DNA of 64,000 nt from Actinokineospora globicatena (GTDB taxonomy: Bacteria > Actinomycetota > Actinomycetes > Mycobacteriales > Pseudonocardiaceae), in NCBI RefSeq assembly GCF_024171945.1, contig NZ_JAMTCR010000005.1:496001-560000 (forward strand), given 5' to 3'. The position numbers were made by a program, and so were the translations under genes. The stretch's first letter is position 1, and every line of letters begins with the position of its first letter. Under the pieces are notes generated by a model. That model was not told the origin of the DNA. It saw only the letters and a list, made by a program, of their open reading frames with translations, and ran no database searches. Of this stretch, positions 10,044-18,592 are shown in pieces.

Positions 10044-10331
10044 TCACCACCGGCCGGGCGGGCGGCGGGCGCGGGACTTCCAGCAGTTCGGGTGCCAATG
10101 CCTGCGCTGCTCCACCGAGCCGTAGTCCTGCGCGGGCCAGGCGACCACGTGCGGGGTGCCGGGCTGGATCTCGTGGTCACACCCAGGACACCGGTAGACC
10201 TTCGTCGCCTGCGCGCCCGGGATGTGCCGCACCTGCCAGTCCCCGTCCCCACCGGACTCCACGCGCTGACTGCCCAGACCACCACCCAGCGGGCGCTCGT
10301 CATCTCGGCGTGGATTGTTGCGGCGCGGCAC
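10044..10331 (-). CDS. Conserved small zinc-ribbon-like actinobacterial protein
   Basis: 95 aa. A basic disordered N-terminus ([17 protein letters not shown]) precedes a core with [16 protein letters not shown] and RRHWHPNCW, giving a CxxC...HxxC arrangement that looks like a single zinc-binding site. Databases often label such proteins ATP/GTP-binding without evidence. Function unknown. The overlapping frame at 10031-10303 is a shadow, since only this frame has the ordered Cys/His pattern. Confidence 0.65.
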   Translation of the reverse strand: MPRRNNPRRDDERPLGGGLGSQRVESGGDGDWQVRHIPGAQATKVYRCPGCDHEIQPGTPHVVAWPAQDYGSVEQRRHWHPNCWKSRARRPPGRW

Positions 10332-10408
10332 AGGTCACCAGGTTAGCGGCGGCACGTGGGGAACCGGTGAACGTCCCACCCAGGGGACCAGCGGACCAGG
10401 GGGCTGGC

Positions 10409-10609
10409 TCAGGCTGGGGGGTGCAGGCTCATCGGGCCGTAGAGCTCGGTGTCGCAGTCCAAGAGGACGACTTGGGCCACGCCGGTGGCGAGGAGGCCTG
10501 CCCAGGCGTCGCCGAACCAGGCTTCGGCGGTGTCCTGGTCGGGGAAGTCCACGTCGGGGCCGGTGACCGGGGTGCCGGATTCGTCCTCGTAGCGCCAGCG
10601 CAAGCTCAC
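10409..10609 (-). CDS. Small conserved protein ([12 protein letters not shown] start)
   Basis: 66 aa within a much longer open frame; GTG 10609 is chosen because the segment from [10 protein letters not shown] to [11 protein letters not shown] reads as a complete small acidic domain, while upstream residues overlap cobT and are Gly/Arg/Asp shadow sequence. I recall very similar small proteins in Streptomyces and relatives (pattern LRW.Y.DE.G..V.GP...F.DQ..AE.W....W..L...G...V.LLD....YGPMSL). Function unknown. Divergent from cobT with about 108 bp between starts. Confidence 0.7.
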   Translation of the reverse strand: MSLRWRYEDESGTPVTGPDVDFPDQDTAEAWFGDAWAGLLATGVAQVVLLDCDTELYGPMSLHPPA

Positions 10610-10717
10610 GCGACCACGGTAGCCCAGCGTCTGGCGCGCCAGCCCGGGGTGCGGTGGGCCCGGTCCGCTCTGGCAGGCTCTGCGGGTGACACGACCGAGC
10701 GACGTGGAGGTAGCAGG

Positions 10718-11818
10718 GTGAGCACCGAGTTCCCGCACATCCCCACCCCGGACGCCCAGGCGCACCGGGCTGCGGTGGCGCGCCACTTGACGCTCACCAA
10801 GCCCGCCGGGTCGCTTGGCAGGCTGGAGGAGCTCGGCGTCTGGGTGGCGGCCTGCCAGGGGCAGTGCCCGCCGCGCCCGTTCGCCCGGCCCAGGGTGATC
10901 GTCTTCGCCGGTGACCACGGGGTCGCCGCGCACGGGGTGTCGGCGTTCCCGGCCGAGGTCACCGGCCAGATGGTGGCCAACTTCCTCACCGGCGGCGCCG
11001 CGATCAACGTCATGGCCGCGGTCGCCGGGGCCACCGTGCGGGTGCTCGACCTCGGGGTGGACACCGACGCGGAGTTCCCCGAGCAGGTCACCGCGCACAA
11101 GGTGCGCCGCTCGTCCGGCTCGGTCGACCGGGTCGACGCGCTCACCGACGACGAGATCTACGCCGCCATCGCCGCGGGCAGGGCCATCGCCGACGAAGAG
11201 GTCGACGCGGGCGCGGACCTGCTGGTCGCGGGCGACATGGGCATCGCGAACACCACCCCCGCCTCGATCATCATCGCCGCGCTGGCCGGTGCCGAGCCGG
11301 TCGCCGTGGTCGGCAGGGGCACCGGCATCGACGACGAGGCCTGGATGCGCAAGGCCGTCGCCATCCGCGACGGGCTGCGCCGGGCCCGCCGGGTCAGCGC
11401 CAACCCGGTCGCCCTGCTGCGCACCGTCGGCGGCGCCGACATCGCCGCGATGGCCGCGTTCCTCGCCCAGGCCGCCGTCCGCAAGACCCCGGTGATCCTC
11501 GACGGCTTGGTCTCCGGCGCGGCCGCGCTTGTCGCCGAGGAACTCGCCCCGGGGGCCTCCGAGTGGTGGGTGGCGGGCCACAAGTCCGTCGAGCCCGCGC
11601 ACACGCTGGTGCTGGAGCAGCTCAACCTCACGCCGGTCCTGGACCTGGAGCTGCGCCTCGGCGAGGGCACCGGCGCGGTCGCCGCGCTGCCGCTGGTGAC
11701 CATGGCCGCCCGGATCCTCGCCGAGATGGCGACGTTCTCCGACGCGGGCGTCACCGAGGGCGACATCCGGCTACCTGCCGCAGTGGACGTCAACGGCCGC
11801 AACGGCGGTTGGCGCTAA
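10718..11818 (+). CDS. cobT: Nicotinate-nucleotide-dimethylbenzimidazole phosphoribosyltransferase
   Basis: 366 aa from GTG 10718, set by GGAGG at 10706-10710 (7-nt spacing). The N-terminal [15 protein letters not shown] motif and the glycine-rich [12 protein letters not shown] are diagnostic, and the catalytic glutamate is expected in LRLGEGTGA near residue 310. It makes alpha-ribazole phosphate for the lower ligand of cobalamin. No other cobalamin genes are adjacent and no B12 riboswitch was seen upstream. Relevant here because methylmalonyl-CoA and ethylmalonyl-CoA mutases, implied by meaB and ccr, need B12. The stop overlaps the convergent GNAT stop. Confidence 0.93.
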   Translation: MSTEFPHIPTPDAQAHRAAVARHLTLTKPAGSLGRLEELGVWVAACQGQCPPRPFARPRVIVFAGDHGVAAHGVSAFPAEVTGQMVANFLTGGAAINVMAAVAGATVRVLDLGVDTDAEFPEQVTAHKVRRSSGSVDRVDALTDDEIYAAIAAGRAIADEEVDAGADLLVAGDMGIANTTPASIIIAALAGAEPVAVVGRGTGIDDEAWMRKAVAIRDGLRRARRVSANPVALLRTVGGADIAAMAAFLAQAAVRKTPVILDGLVSGAAALVAEELAPGASEWWVAGHKSVEPAHTLVLEQLNLTPVLDLELRLGEGTGAVAALPLVTMAARILAEMATFSDAGVTEGDIRLPAAVDVNGRNGGWR

Positions 11819-12330
11819 CTGTCCTCCGCCGCGCTCCCGCCCCAGGTGTAGAACCGGGACAGGGCACCGCGGTAGTCGCCTTGGTGGGTCTCGCGGAAAC
11901 CGGCTTTCTCCGCGACCCGCTGGGCGGGGGTGTTGTCCACAGTGGTCACGATCCACACCGGTAGGTGCGGGTGGGCCTCGGCGGCCCAGGCCATCGCCGC
12001 CAGGGTCATCTCCGGCGCGTACCCCTTGCCCCAGGCCGACGGGCGGAACCGGTAGTACAGGTTCAGGTACCGCGCGCCCTCGAACTCGCCGTGCTGCAGA
12101 CCGCCGAGCCCGACCACCTCGCCGCCGTGCTCGACCGCCCAGTAGCCGAAGCCGTGCGCCCGCCAGTGCGCGACCCAGGCCGCCAGGTTCTCGGCGCACT
12201 CGGCGGGCGGGCTGGCCCCGCCGGGCCGGAACCGGGCCGTCGCCGGGTCGCCCTGGATGGCCGTGACGGTCGGCAGGTCCGCCGCCACCAGCGGCCGCAG
12301 GCTCAGCCGTTCGGTGCGGATAACACGCAT
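11815..12330 (-). CDS. GNAT acetyltransferase (RimJ/RimL-like)
   Basis: 171 aa from ATG 12330, giving the usual start [18 protein letters not shown]. The acetyl-CoA loop is [14 protein letters not shown], followed by the C-terminal [20 protein letters not shown] pattern of the RimJ/RimL subgroup. Probably acetylates an amine or N-terminus; target unknown. Converges with cobT, the last bases overlapping. Confidence 0.83.
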   Translation of the reverse strand: MRVIRTERLSLRPLVAADLPTVTAIQGDPATARFRPGGASPPAECAENLAAWVAHWRAHGFGYWAVEHGGEVVGLGGLQHGEFEGARYLNLYYRFRPSAWGKGYAPEMTLAAMAWAAEAHPHLPVWIVTTVDNTPAQRVAEKAGFRETHQGDYRGALSRFYTWGGSAAEDS

Positions 12331-12382
12331 GCCGCCGACGGTAGCTGGCGGTACCGACACCTCGTGCGATTCCATGGTCATC

Positions 12383-13072
12383 ATGGATCGAGTCCACGCC
12401 CTGCCGTGTCCCCAGCCCTGGCGCAAGACCGACGGATCACCCAACCCGGCGGGGGCGCCCACCGGGGCGGCCGCGACCGTCGAGACCGACGGCGCGGCTG
12501 GCCTGCTGCTGCCGACCCGCCCGGCGACCGTGGCCGCCGGGGTGGTGCTGGTGCTGATCGGGCTCGCGCTCGCCGTGCCGGGCGGCCTGCTGATCGCGGG
12601 CGGCGGGGGGCTGGCCGTGTTCGCCGGGGTGGTGCTCGGGCTGCTCGGCCTGCTGCTGCTCGCCGCCGGGGTGTTCGCGCTGACCCGCAAGCAGGGCGAC
12701 TCCGGCATCGTGCTCACCCCCGAGCACGTGGTGCTGACCTGGGTGCGGCCGGTCGTGCGGGTCCCGTGGACGACGATCACCGAGGTGCGGCCGCTCGCGC
12801 TGCGGGTCGGGCGGACCAAGGGCGCGCTGAGCCAGAACTACCTGGGCCTGGCCGCGCGCGACCACGACGTCACCGGGGACCGGATGCGCAAGGTCGCGGT
12901 CAGGTTCGGGCCGGACCTGGTGTGCGCGGTGCCGATGCGCACCCTCAACCTCGACCAGCTCGTCGTCCTGCACGCGCTGCGGTTCTACCTGGCCAACCCG
13001 CAGCACCGCGCGGAGCTGGCGGGCGAGGACGCGGTGCGCCGGGTGGAGTCCGGGCCGTTGACCGCGAGCTGA
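12383..13072 (+). CDS. Two-helix membrane protein with PH-like C-terminal domain
   Basis: 229 aa from ATG 12383 (ATG 12374 also in frame; no clear RBS for either). An Ala/Pro-rich N-terminal segment precedes two membrane helices at about residues 44-65 and 73-95. The soluble C-terminal part (SGIVLTPEHVVLTWVRPVVRVPWTTITEV...) resembles the bacterial PH-domain layout seen in small membrane proteins. Function unknown. It ends 10 bp before the next gene, suggesting co-transcription. Confidence 0.65.
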   Translation: MDRVHALPCPQPWRKTDGSPNPAGAPTGAAATVETDGAAGLLLPTRPATVAAGVVLVLIGLALAVPGGLLIAGGGGLAVFAGVVLGLLGLLLLAAGVFALTRKQGDSGIVLTPEHVVLTWVRPVVRVPWTTITEVRPLALRVGRTKGALSQNYLGLAARDHDVTGDRMRKVAVRFGPDLVCAVPMRTLNLDQLVVLHALRFYLANPQHRAELAGEDAVRRVESGPLTAS

Positions 13073-13082
13073 CCGGGCCACA

Positions 13083-13811
13083 ATGGGCTCCGTGCCGCCA
13101 CTGCTGCTCTTCCACGCCTTCCCGCTCGACGCCCGGATGTGGGACGCGACCCGCGACGCCCTGTCCGAGCACGTCCGGCTGATCACCCCGGACCAGCGCG
13201 GGTTCGGCCGGTCACCGCTAGGGACGGCCGTGCCGTCGCTGGACGTGGTCGCCGCCGACGCGATCGCGCTGCTGGACTCGCTGGCCATAGACCGCGCCAT
13301 CGTCGGCGGCTGCTCTATGGGCGGGTACGTCGCGATGGCGTTGTTGCGCGCCGCGCCCGAGCGGGTCGCGGGGCTGCTGTTCGTCGACACGAAGGCCCCC
13401 GCGGACACCGAGGAGGCCGCTGCGAACCGGCTCGCCATCGCGGAACGGGCAGAGCAAGAGGGGATCGTGCCGTGGCTCGCGGACACGATGCTGCCTGTCC
13501 TCGGTAGTGCTGCCGTGCACGGGCAGGTGCGTGGGTGGCTAGAGGAACAGTCACCCGCCACGGTCGCGTGGACGCAACGTGCGATGGCGGCTCGGCCGGA
13601 CTCGCGGGACACGTTGCGTGCGACCAACGTCGACACGCTTGTCGTGCACGGTGACGCTGACGGCTTGATGCCGGTCTCGCTGGGGGAGGAGTTGGCCGAC
13701 CTCACGCGCGGATCGCTGGTAGTCCTACCGGGCGTCGGTCACCTGCCGCCGGTAGAGGCGCCGGACGCGTTCGCTGCCGCTGTTGTGCCCTGGCTGACCG
13801 AGCGCGCTTAG
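13083..13811 (+). CDS. Alpha/beta-fold hydrolase
   Basis: 242 aa. HAFPLDARMW forms the oxyanion region, GCSMGG the nucleophile elbow, VVHGDADGLMP supplies the acid and PGVGHLPPVEAP the catalytic histidine, so the triad is complete. The layout resembles 3-oxoadipate enol-lactonase-like or esterase hydrolases. No signal peptide, so cytoplasmic. Substrate not inferable. Followed by a strong terminator. Confidence 0.8.
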   Translation: MGSVPPLLLFHAFPLDARMWDATRDALSEHVRLITPDQRGFGRSPLGTAVPSLDVVAADAIALLDSLAIDRAIVGGCSMGGYVAMALLRAAPERVAGLLFVDTKAPADTEEAAANRLAIAERAEQEGIVPWLADTMLPVLGSAAVHGQVRGWLEEQSPATVAWTQRAMAARPDSRDTLRATNVDTLVVHGDADGLMPVSLGEELADLTRGSLVVLPGVGHLPPVEAPDAFAAAVVPWLTERA

Positions 13812-13817
13812 CGGGTT

Positions 13818-13856
13818 CCCCGGTCCGAGCCCCGCCCACAAGGGCTCGGACCGGGG
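13818..13856. terminator. 15-bp perfect hairpin terminator
   Basis: Arms 13818-13832 and 13842-13856 pair perfectly around a 9-nt loop, 7 bp after the hydrolase stop. The remaining 220 bp to the convergent stress protein gene hold no recognised gene. Confidence 0.75.
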
Positions 13857-14080
13857 GTGGTCCGCAACTCCCGAGCGCGCCGCCCCGGGTGCAGGGGAGC
13901 GGCGGCTGACTCGGACGTCGCCGTGCCCTGCTGGTGCGCGGCGGATCGCGGGCCTGCAGGCTCGGCACAGCTCGCTGTACCGATGCCTGGGGTGGCCGCG
14001 CACCGATCTCCGTGCGCGGGTGCTGAAGTCTGCGCTATCACCCGGTGCTATGACCAGACCCTTGTCGACAGAAAGTCGGG

Positions 14081-14533
14081 TCAGGTCGTGTGCACGATCA
14101 GCACGTCCACCCCGGCCTTGCGCGCGGCCTCCGCGGGTACGGACCCCAGGATCCGACCGGCGAGCGTGTTGAGGCCCCGGTTGCCCACGACGAGCAGGTC
14201 CGCCCGGCGATCGGCGACGACCTTGGCCAACGCGGGCACCGGATCACCGGCGACGACGACGGTCTCGACGCTGGTCGCGCCCACTTTCCTGGCCCGCTCG
14301 GCCGCCGCCCGCACCGACTCCTCGGCCGGTGCCGACCCGACGACCTGGTAGGCGACATCGGCCCCGAGCGCGTCCTGGGCCCGCTCCACCTCCCGGCCCG
14401 CCCTGGGCTGGTAGGCGGAGGTGATGACCAGCGTCGCCCCGCTGTCCGCCGCGATCACCGCAGCGCGCTCCACGGCGCGGAAGGACGAATCGGAGCCGTC
14501 AGTGCCGACGACCACGGTTTGGTAGGCAGTCAT
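14081..14533 (-). CDS. Universal stress protein (UspA family)
   Basis: 150 aa from ATG 14533, with GGGAGGG just upstream; the longer frame is discarded. Single Usp domain: VVVGTDGSDSS at the N-terminus and the ATP-binding G2xG9xGS/T-type end VVGNRGLNTLAGRILGSVPAEAARKAGVDVLIVH. Likely ATP-binding stress or dormancy protein. Divergent from the cytosine deaminase with 95 bp between starts. Confidence 0.88.
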   Translation of the reverse strand: MTAYQTVVVGTDGSDSSFRAVERAAVIAADSGATLVITSAYQPRAGREVERAQDALGADVAYQVVGSAPAEESVRAAAERARKVGATSVETVVVAGDPVPALAKVVADRRADLLVVGNRGLNTLAGRILGSVPAEAARKAGVDVLIVHTT

Positions 14534-14628
14534 GGTCCCTCCCGGGTGGCTACTTGCCAGTAGACTCAACCAGGACAACGACCGGCGCGACCAGAGGTCG
14601 CGGGATCTGGGTCACACCTGGAGGTCGC

Positions 14629-15069
14629 GTGGGTACCGACGAGATGCTGGCCGTCGCGGTGCGCGAGGCGCGGAAGGGACTGGCCTCCGGCGGCATCCCC
14701 GTCGGCGCCGCCCTGTTCGGCCCGGACGGCGACCTGTGGGGCAGCGGCCACAACCGCCGCGTCCAAGACGACGACCCCACCATCCACGGCGAGACAGCGG
14801 CGTTCCGCGCAGCGGGCAGGCGCCGCTCCTACCGCGGCACGACGATGGTGACGACCCTGTCACCGTGCTGGTACTGCAGCGGCCTGATCCGCCAATTCGG
14901 CATCACCGCCGTCCTCGTCGGCGAATCCCAAACCTTCACCGGCGGCCACGACTGGCTAGCCGCCCACGGCACCACCATCACCGTCCTCGACGACCCCGAG
15001 TGCGTCGACATGATGACCACCTTCATAGCCACCCACCCCACCCTCTGGTCCGAAGACATCGGCGACTAG
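14629..15069 (+). CDS. Cytosine/cytidine deaminase-family enzyme, fungal Fcy1-like
   Basis: 146 aa from GTG 14629 (GGAGG at 14620-14624, 4-nt spacing; ATG 14644 is an alternative). Zinc site H53-x-E55 in TIHGET and C80-x-x-C83 in LSPCWYC. Overall order (GGIPVGAALF, SGHNRRVQ, TIHGE, TTLSPCWYC, a C-terminal run ending WSEDIGD) closely follows yeast cytosine deaminase, including the acidic C-terminal WxEDIG tail, rather than tRNA adenosine deaminase. Likely converts cytosine to uracil. Its 3' end is C/A-rich and runs into a truncated copy of the dispersed repeat. Confidence 0.8.
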   Translation: MGTDEMLAVAVREARKGLASGGIPVGAALFGPDGDLWGSGHNRRVQDDDPTIHGETAAFRAAGRRRSYRGTTMVTTLSPCWYCSGLIRQFGITAVLVGESQTFTGGHDWLAAHGTTITVLDDPECVDMMTTFIATHPTLWSEDIGD

Positions 15070-15102
15070 CCACCGCCTTCACAACCTCGGGGAACGCCGC
15101 TG

Positions 15103-15196
15103 ACAACGTCGGCCCCAAACGCCCGCCGACAGCGTTGGCCTCAAGACATCCGCCAAACGACGTTGGCCCACACGCTCCTCCACCAAGGCGCGCTAC
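15103..15196 (+). repeat. Truncated third copy of the dispersed repeat (27-bp units only)
   Basis: Three ACRRCGTYGGCC-type units start at 15103, 15129 and 15157, followed by the ACGCTCCTCCACCAAGGCGC segment also present downstream of the units in the two full copies. The long hairpin and DnaA-box parts are absent. The rest of the 195-bp gap to the VOC gene shows nothing else. Confidence 0.7.
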
Positions 15197-15264
15197 CCAG
15201 AAGAGACTCACCTCCACCGCGACCCAGCGGCCTGCGGCGGGAGTGGGGTGGGCGCGGTACCTGA

Positions 15265-15672
15265 TCACAGGCCGTTGGCGGCCAACCAGGACTGGTCGGG
15301 TGGTATTTGTTGGACGAACTCGACCACGGGGCCCGGGGTGGCGATGAAGAAGTGGCGTTGCCCCCACGGTTCGTCCCGGCACTCGGCGATGATCTCCACA
15401 CCCGCGGCTGCCAGGCGGGACTCCAGGTCGTGTGCGTCGTCGACCACCAGGGCCAGCACGGTTCCGGTCGTCGCGGTGCGGACCTGGTCGGGCATCGCGG
15501 CGTGGTCGCGGTGGACGAAGTCGATGGTGAACGACGGGTCGGACGGGTGGCCGATGTCGACGTACCAGCCGAGGTCCACCAGCACGGTCGCGCCGAGGTG
15601 CGTGACGAAGAAGTCCCGGCAGGCGGCTGGGTCGTCGACCATGAAGGCCGTGGCGAAGCGGCTGAAGCGCAC
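15265..15672 (-). CDS. VOC-superfamily (glyoxalase/bleomycin-resistance-like) protein
   Basis: 135 aa from GTG 15672; the upstream extension overlaps the coiled-coil gene. Two beta-alpha-beta-beta-beta halves are visible (RFSRFATAFMVDDPAACRDFF... and VLALVVDDAHDLESRLAAAG...EFVQQIP). It resembles DNA-3-methyladenine-glycosylase-neighbour type glyoxalase-like proteins; the activity is unknown. It begins 20 bp after the stop of the coiled-coil gene on the same strand, so they are probably co-transcribed. Confidence 0.78.
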   Translation of the reverse strand: MRFSRFATAFMVDDPAACRDFFVTHLGATVLVDLGWYVDIGHPSDPSFTIDFVHRDHAAMPDQVRTATTGTVLALVVDDAHDLESRLAAAGVEIIAECRDEPWGQRHFFIATPGPVVEFVQQIPPDQSWLAANGL

Positions 15673-15691
15673 GGTGGACTCCACTGTGGAC

Positions 15692-16864
15692 TCAGCGGCG
15701 CGCGGCTGGAGTGGGGCGGGCGAGCTTCTGCGTCCGATCAGCAGGCGACGCGGCCGGAGACGCCGCCGGGGTGGACGGTTCAGCAGGCCGACCCTGCTGC
15801 GCCGCCGGAGCACGCTCCGGCTCAACCTCCGCCGGTTCCCAATGCTCCTTCGGCGGCCCCACCACCGGCCGCATCGCCTGGGTCGGGGACTCGTCAGCAG
15901 GGCTGCCATCGATCGTCTTGGGCGTGGCCCGCTCCTCAGGCAGCGGGTCGAGGACCGGAGCCGCGTCGGCGAGTTGGACGTGGGCGTCGGCGATGAGGTC
16001 GCGGGCCGAGTGCAGCTGGTCGGCGACCCTGGCGCGCAGGGCGCGCAGCGCGGCGACCCGTTGGGCGGCGTGGCTGATCCGCCGGTTCGCCTCCTCGGTG
16101 GCCTCGCGGACCCGGCGGTGCGCCTCGGAGGTGGCTTCCTGCAGCCGGGCGGTGGCCTCGGTCGCGGCGTCGTGGCGGCGGCGGTTGGCTTCCTCGGTGG
16201 CCTCGCGGACCCGGCGCTCGGCCTCGGACTTGCTGGTGGCCTCCTGCTCGGCCAGCGCCCGCATCGACTCGGTGCGCCGCGCCGACATCGCGATGTCGAA
16301 GTCCTCCTCGACGGTGGTGCGGCGGCGCTCGGACTCGGACTCCAGCCGGGCGGCCTCGGCGCGCGCGGCGCCGACGGTCTGCTCAGCGTCGGCGCGGGCC
16401 TTGTCGACCACGCCCCGGTGCTCGGCCTCCATGGCGGCGCGGCGGGCGTCGAGCTCGGCGATCAGCCCCTCGTAGCGCTGCCGCAGCGCGCCCGCGTCGG
16501 CCTCGGCCTTGGCGCGGATGCCGTTGGCCTCGGCGTCGGCGCGGGCCCTGGTCTCCTGGGCCTCCTCGGTGGCCAGCCGCAGCATCCGCTGCAGCCGCTC
16601 GCTGAGGCCCTCGAGGGTGGTCGGCGGCTGGGAGAGCCGGTCGACCTGGCCGCGCATGTCGCTGATCTCGCCGCGGGCGGACTCCAGCTGCTTGGCCAGG
16701 TCGGTCGCCTGCGACACCGCGGCGTTGCGGTCGGCGTGCAGCAGCTGCAGCTCGGCGTCGAGCCGCTCGAGGTGCTCCTCCACCTGCGCGCGGCTGTAGC
16801 CCCGCTTGGTGATGTCGAAACCGGCACCGAGCGGTACGAGATCGCGTTCCTCACCCAAGCCCAT
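15692..16864 (-). CDS. DivIVA-domain / Scy-like coiled-coil polarity protein
   Basis: 390 aa. The N-terminus GAGFDITKRGYSRAQVEEHLERLDAEL matches the short DivIVA N-domain, with the conserved GY-x-R-x-QVE pattern. Residues about 40-290 are continuous heptad-rich Ala/Glu/Arg coiled coil with repeated REATEEANRR blocks near 210-265. The final 100 residues are Pro/Ala-rich and disordered. Such proteins assemble at poles or septa in hyphal actinobacteria and organise wall growth. The Scy/FilP assignment is an inference from length and repeats. Confidence 0.75.
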   Translation of the reverse strand: MGLGEERDLVPLGAGFDITKRGYSRAQVEEHLERLDAELQLLHADRNAAVSQATDLAKQLESARGEISDMRGQVDRLSQPPTTLEGLSERLQRMLRLATEEAQETRARADAEANGIRAKAEADAGALRQRYEGLIAELDARRAAMEAEHRGVVDKARADAEQTVGAARAEAARLESESERRRTTVEEDFDIAMSARRTESMRALAEQEATSKSEAERRVREATEEANRRRHDAATEATARLQEATSEAHRRVREATEEANRRISHAAQRVAALRALRARVADQLHSARDLIADAHVQLADAAPVLDPLPEERATPKTIDGSPADESPTQAMRPVVGPPKEHWEPAEVEPERAPAAQQGRPAEPSTPAASPAASPADRTQKLARPTPAARR

Positions 16865-16975
16865 GTGACCACGCTACCTGCCCCGGATGGACCACTCGCG
16901 AGTAGATCGGTGAGCGGTCGACGACTGGAACCCCCGGCGGTCGCGGGCCCAAGGCGCGGCCGCCGGGGGAGTCGA

Positions 16976-18307
16976 TCACACGCCGCGGAAGCGGTTGATG
17001 GCGCTCAGGTGCCGCTCGCGCTTGGCCTGGTCGCGCACCCCCAGGCCCTCCTCCGGGGCCAGGCACAGCACGCCGACCTTGCCCGAGTGGGCGTTGCGGT
17101 GGACGTCGAGCGCGGCCTGCCCGGTCTCGGCCAGCGGGTAGGTCTTCGACAGCGTGGGGTGCACCAAACCCTTGTCGATCAACCGGTTGGCCTCCCACGA
17201 CTCGCGGTAGTTCGCGAAGTGCGAGCCGATGACCCGCTTGAGGTTCATCCACAGGTACCGGTTGTCGTACTGGTGCAGGAACCCGGAGGTGGACGCGCAG
17301 GTGACGATCGTGCCGCCGCGCCTGGCGACGTAGACCGAGGCGCCGAAGGTCTCCCGGCCGGGGTGCTCGAAGACGATGTCCGGGTCCTCGCCGCCGGTCA
17401 GCTCCCGGATCTTGGCGCCGAACCGCTGCCACTCGCGCGGGTCCTGGGTGTGCTCGTCCTTCCAGAACCGGTAGCCCTCGGCGCTGCGGTCGATGACCAG
17501 CTCGGCGCCCATCTTGCGCGCGATGTCCGCCTTCTCCTGGCTGGACACCACGCACACCGGGATGGCGCCGCCGTTGAGCGCGAACTGCGTGGCGTACGAG
17601 CCGAGACCGCCGGACGCGCCCCAGATCAGCACGACGTCGCCCTGCTTCATCGCCGCGCCGTTGCGCGAGACCAGCTGCCGGTACGCGGTGGAGTTGACCA
17701 GCCCGGGCGAGGCCGCCTCCTCCCAGGTGAGGTGGGCGGGCTTGGGCATCAGCTGGTTGGACTTGACCAGCGCCAGCTCCGCGAGGCCGCCGAAGTTGGT
17801 CTCGAAGCCCCAGATGCGCTGCTCGGAGTCCATCATCGTGTCGTCGTGCCCGTCGGGGCCCTCCAGCTCGACGCTCAGGCAGTGCGCGACGACCTCGTCG
17901 CCCGGCTTCCAGTTGTGCACGCCGGGCCCGGTGCGCAGCACGACGCCTGCCAGGTCCGAGCCGACCACGTGGTAGGGCAGGTCGTGCCGCTTGGCCAGCG
18001 GCGACACCTTGCCGTAGCGCTCGAGGAACTTGAAGGTGGAGACCGGTTCGAAGATCGAGGTCCACACGGTGTTGTAGTTGATCGCGCTGGCCATCACCGC
18101 GACCAGGGCCTCGCCGGGGCCCAGCTCCGGGGTGGCGACCTCGTCGAGGTGCAGCGAGCGGCGCGGGTCCTTGTCCTTGGCCGCCAGCCCGTCGAACATC
18201 TCGACCTCGTCGGCGTGCACGGTGATCCCCCGGTAGTGCTCGGGCACCGGCAGCGAGCCGACGGCGGCCGACTCGCCTGCCTGGATCGCGTCGAGGATCT
18301 TCTGCAC
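16976..18307 (-). CDS. ccrA: Crotonyl-CoA carboxylase/reductase
   Basis: 443 aa from GTG 18307, fixed by AGGAGG about 7 nt upstream; the open frame extends far upstream but only as shadow. Zinc-less MDR fold with INYNTVWTSIFEP, GFETNFGGLAE, the nucleotide-binding LIWGASGGLGSYATQ, IVFEHPGRETFG and VIGSHFANYRES. These carry residues reported as the CO2-binding set of Ccr (Asn, Phe-Glu and His), which separates it from plain crotonyl-CoA reductases. NADPH-dependent reductive carboxylation of crotonyl-CoA to ethylmalonyl-CoA, feeding the ethylmalonyl-CoA pathway or extender-unit supply. Confidence 0.94.
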   Translation of the reverse strand: MQKILDAIQAGESAAVGSLPVPEHYRGITVHADEVEMFDGLAAKDKDPRRSLHLDEVATPELGPGEALVAVMASAINYNTVWTSIFEPVSTFKFLERYGKVSPLAKRHDLPYHVVGSDLAGVVLRTGPGVHNWKPGDEVVAHCLSVELEGPDGHDDTMMDSEQRIWGFETNFGGLAELALVKSNQLMPKPAHLTWEEAASPGLVNSTAYRQLVSRNGAAMKQGDVVLIWGASGGLGSYATQFALNGGAIPVCVVSSQEKADIARKMGAELVIDRSAEGYRFWKDEHTQDPREWQRFGAKIRELTGGEDPDIVFEHPGRETFGASVYVARRGGTIVTCASTSGFLHQYDNRYLWMNLKRVIGSHFANYRESWEANRLIDKGLVHPTLSKTYPLAETGQAALDVHRNAHSGKVGVLCLAPEEGLGVRDQAKRERHLSAINRFRGV

Positions 18308-18351
18308 GGCGGACCTCCTGGGTTGGTCTGACCAGCGGGTGCGCGGGACGT

Positions 18352-18363
18352 TACTCATGAGTA
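18352..18363. promoter_or_regulatory. Palindrome upstream of ccr, candidate operator
   Basis: TACTCATGAGTA is a perfect 12-bp palindrome 45 bp before the ccr start, in the 285-bp divergent region shared with the POT transporter gene. Placement fits a TetR/GntR-type operator controlling ccr. No regulator gene is adjacent. Confidence 0.4.
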
Positions 18364-18592
18364 GCGATTCAGAGCGCGCCGATGTGACTGACAGCACGGC
18401 CCGTGCGGACCGCCGGTTCCACTGTGGAGGGACCGCACTGAGCTGCGGTTGGAGAGTGACGAGATGGACGTCACACTGGTTGGAGGTTTCCAGAAACGGA
18501 ACGGTGGGTGTCATAGCGCCGAGGTGGTGGCACGTCCACCGCGGTTGATGTGTGGCGGTGTGGCCACACCTGGTGAAAAGGACGTACCGACG

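Noticed and set aside
10409..11602. A 397-aa minus-strand gene opposite cobT
   Set aside because: Only the last 66 residues look like a protein; the rest is an antisense shadow of cobT.
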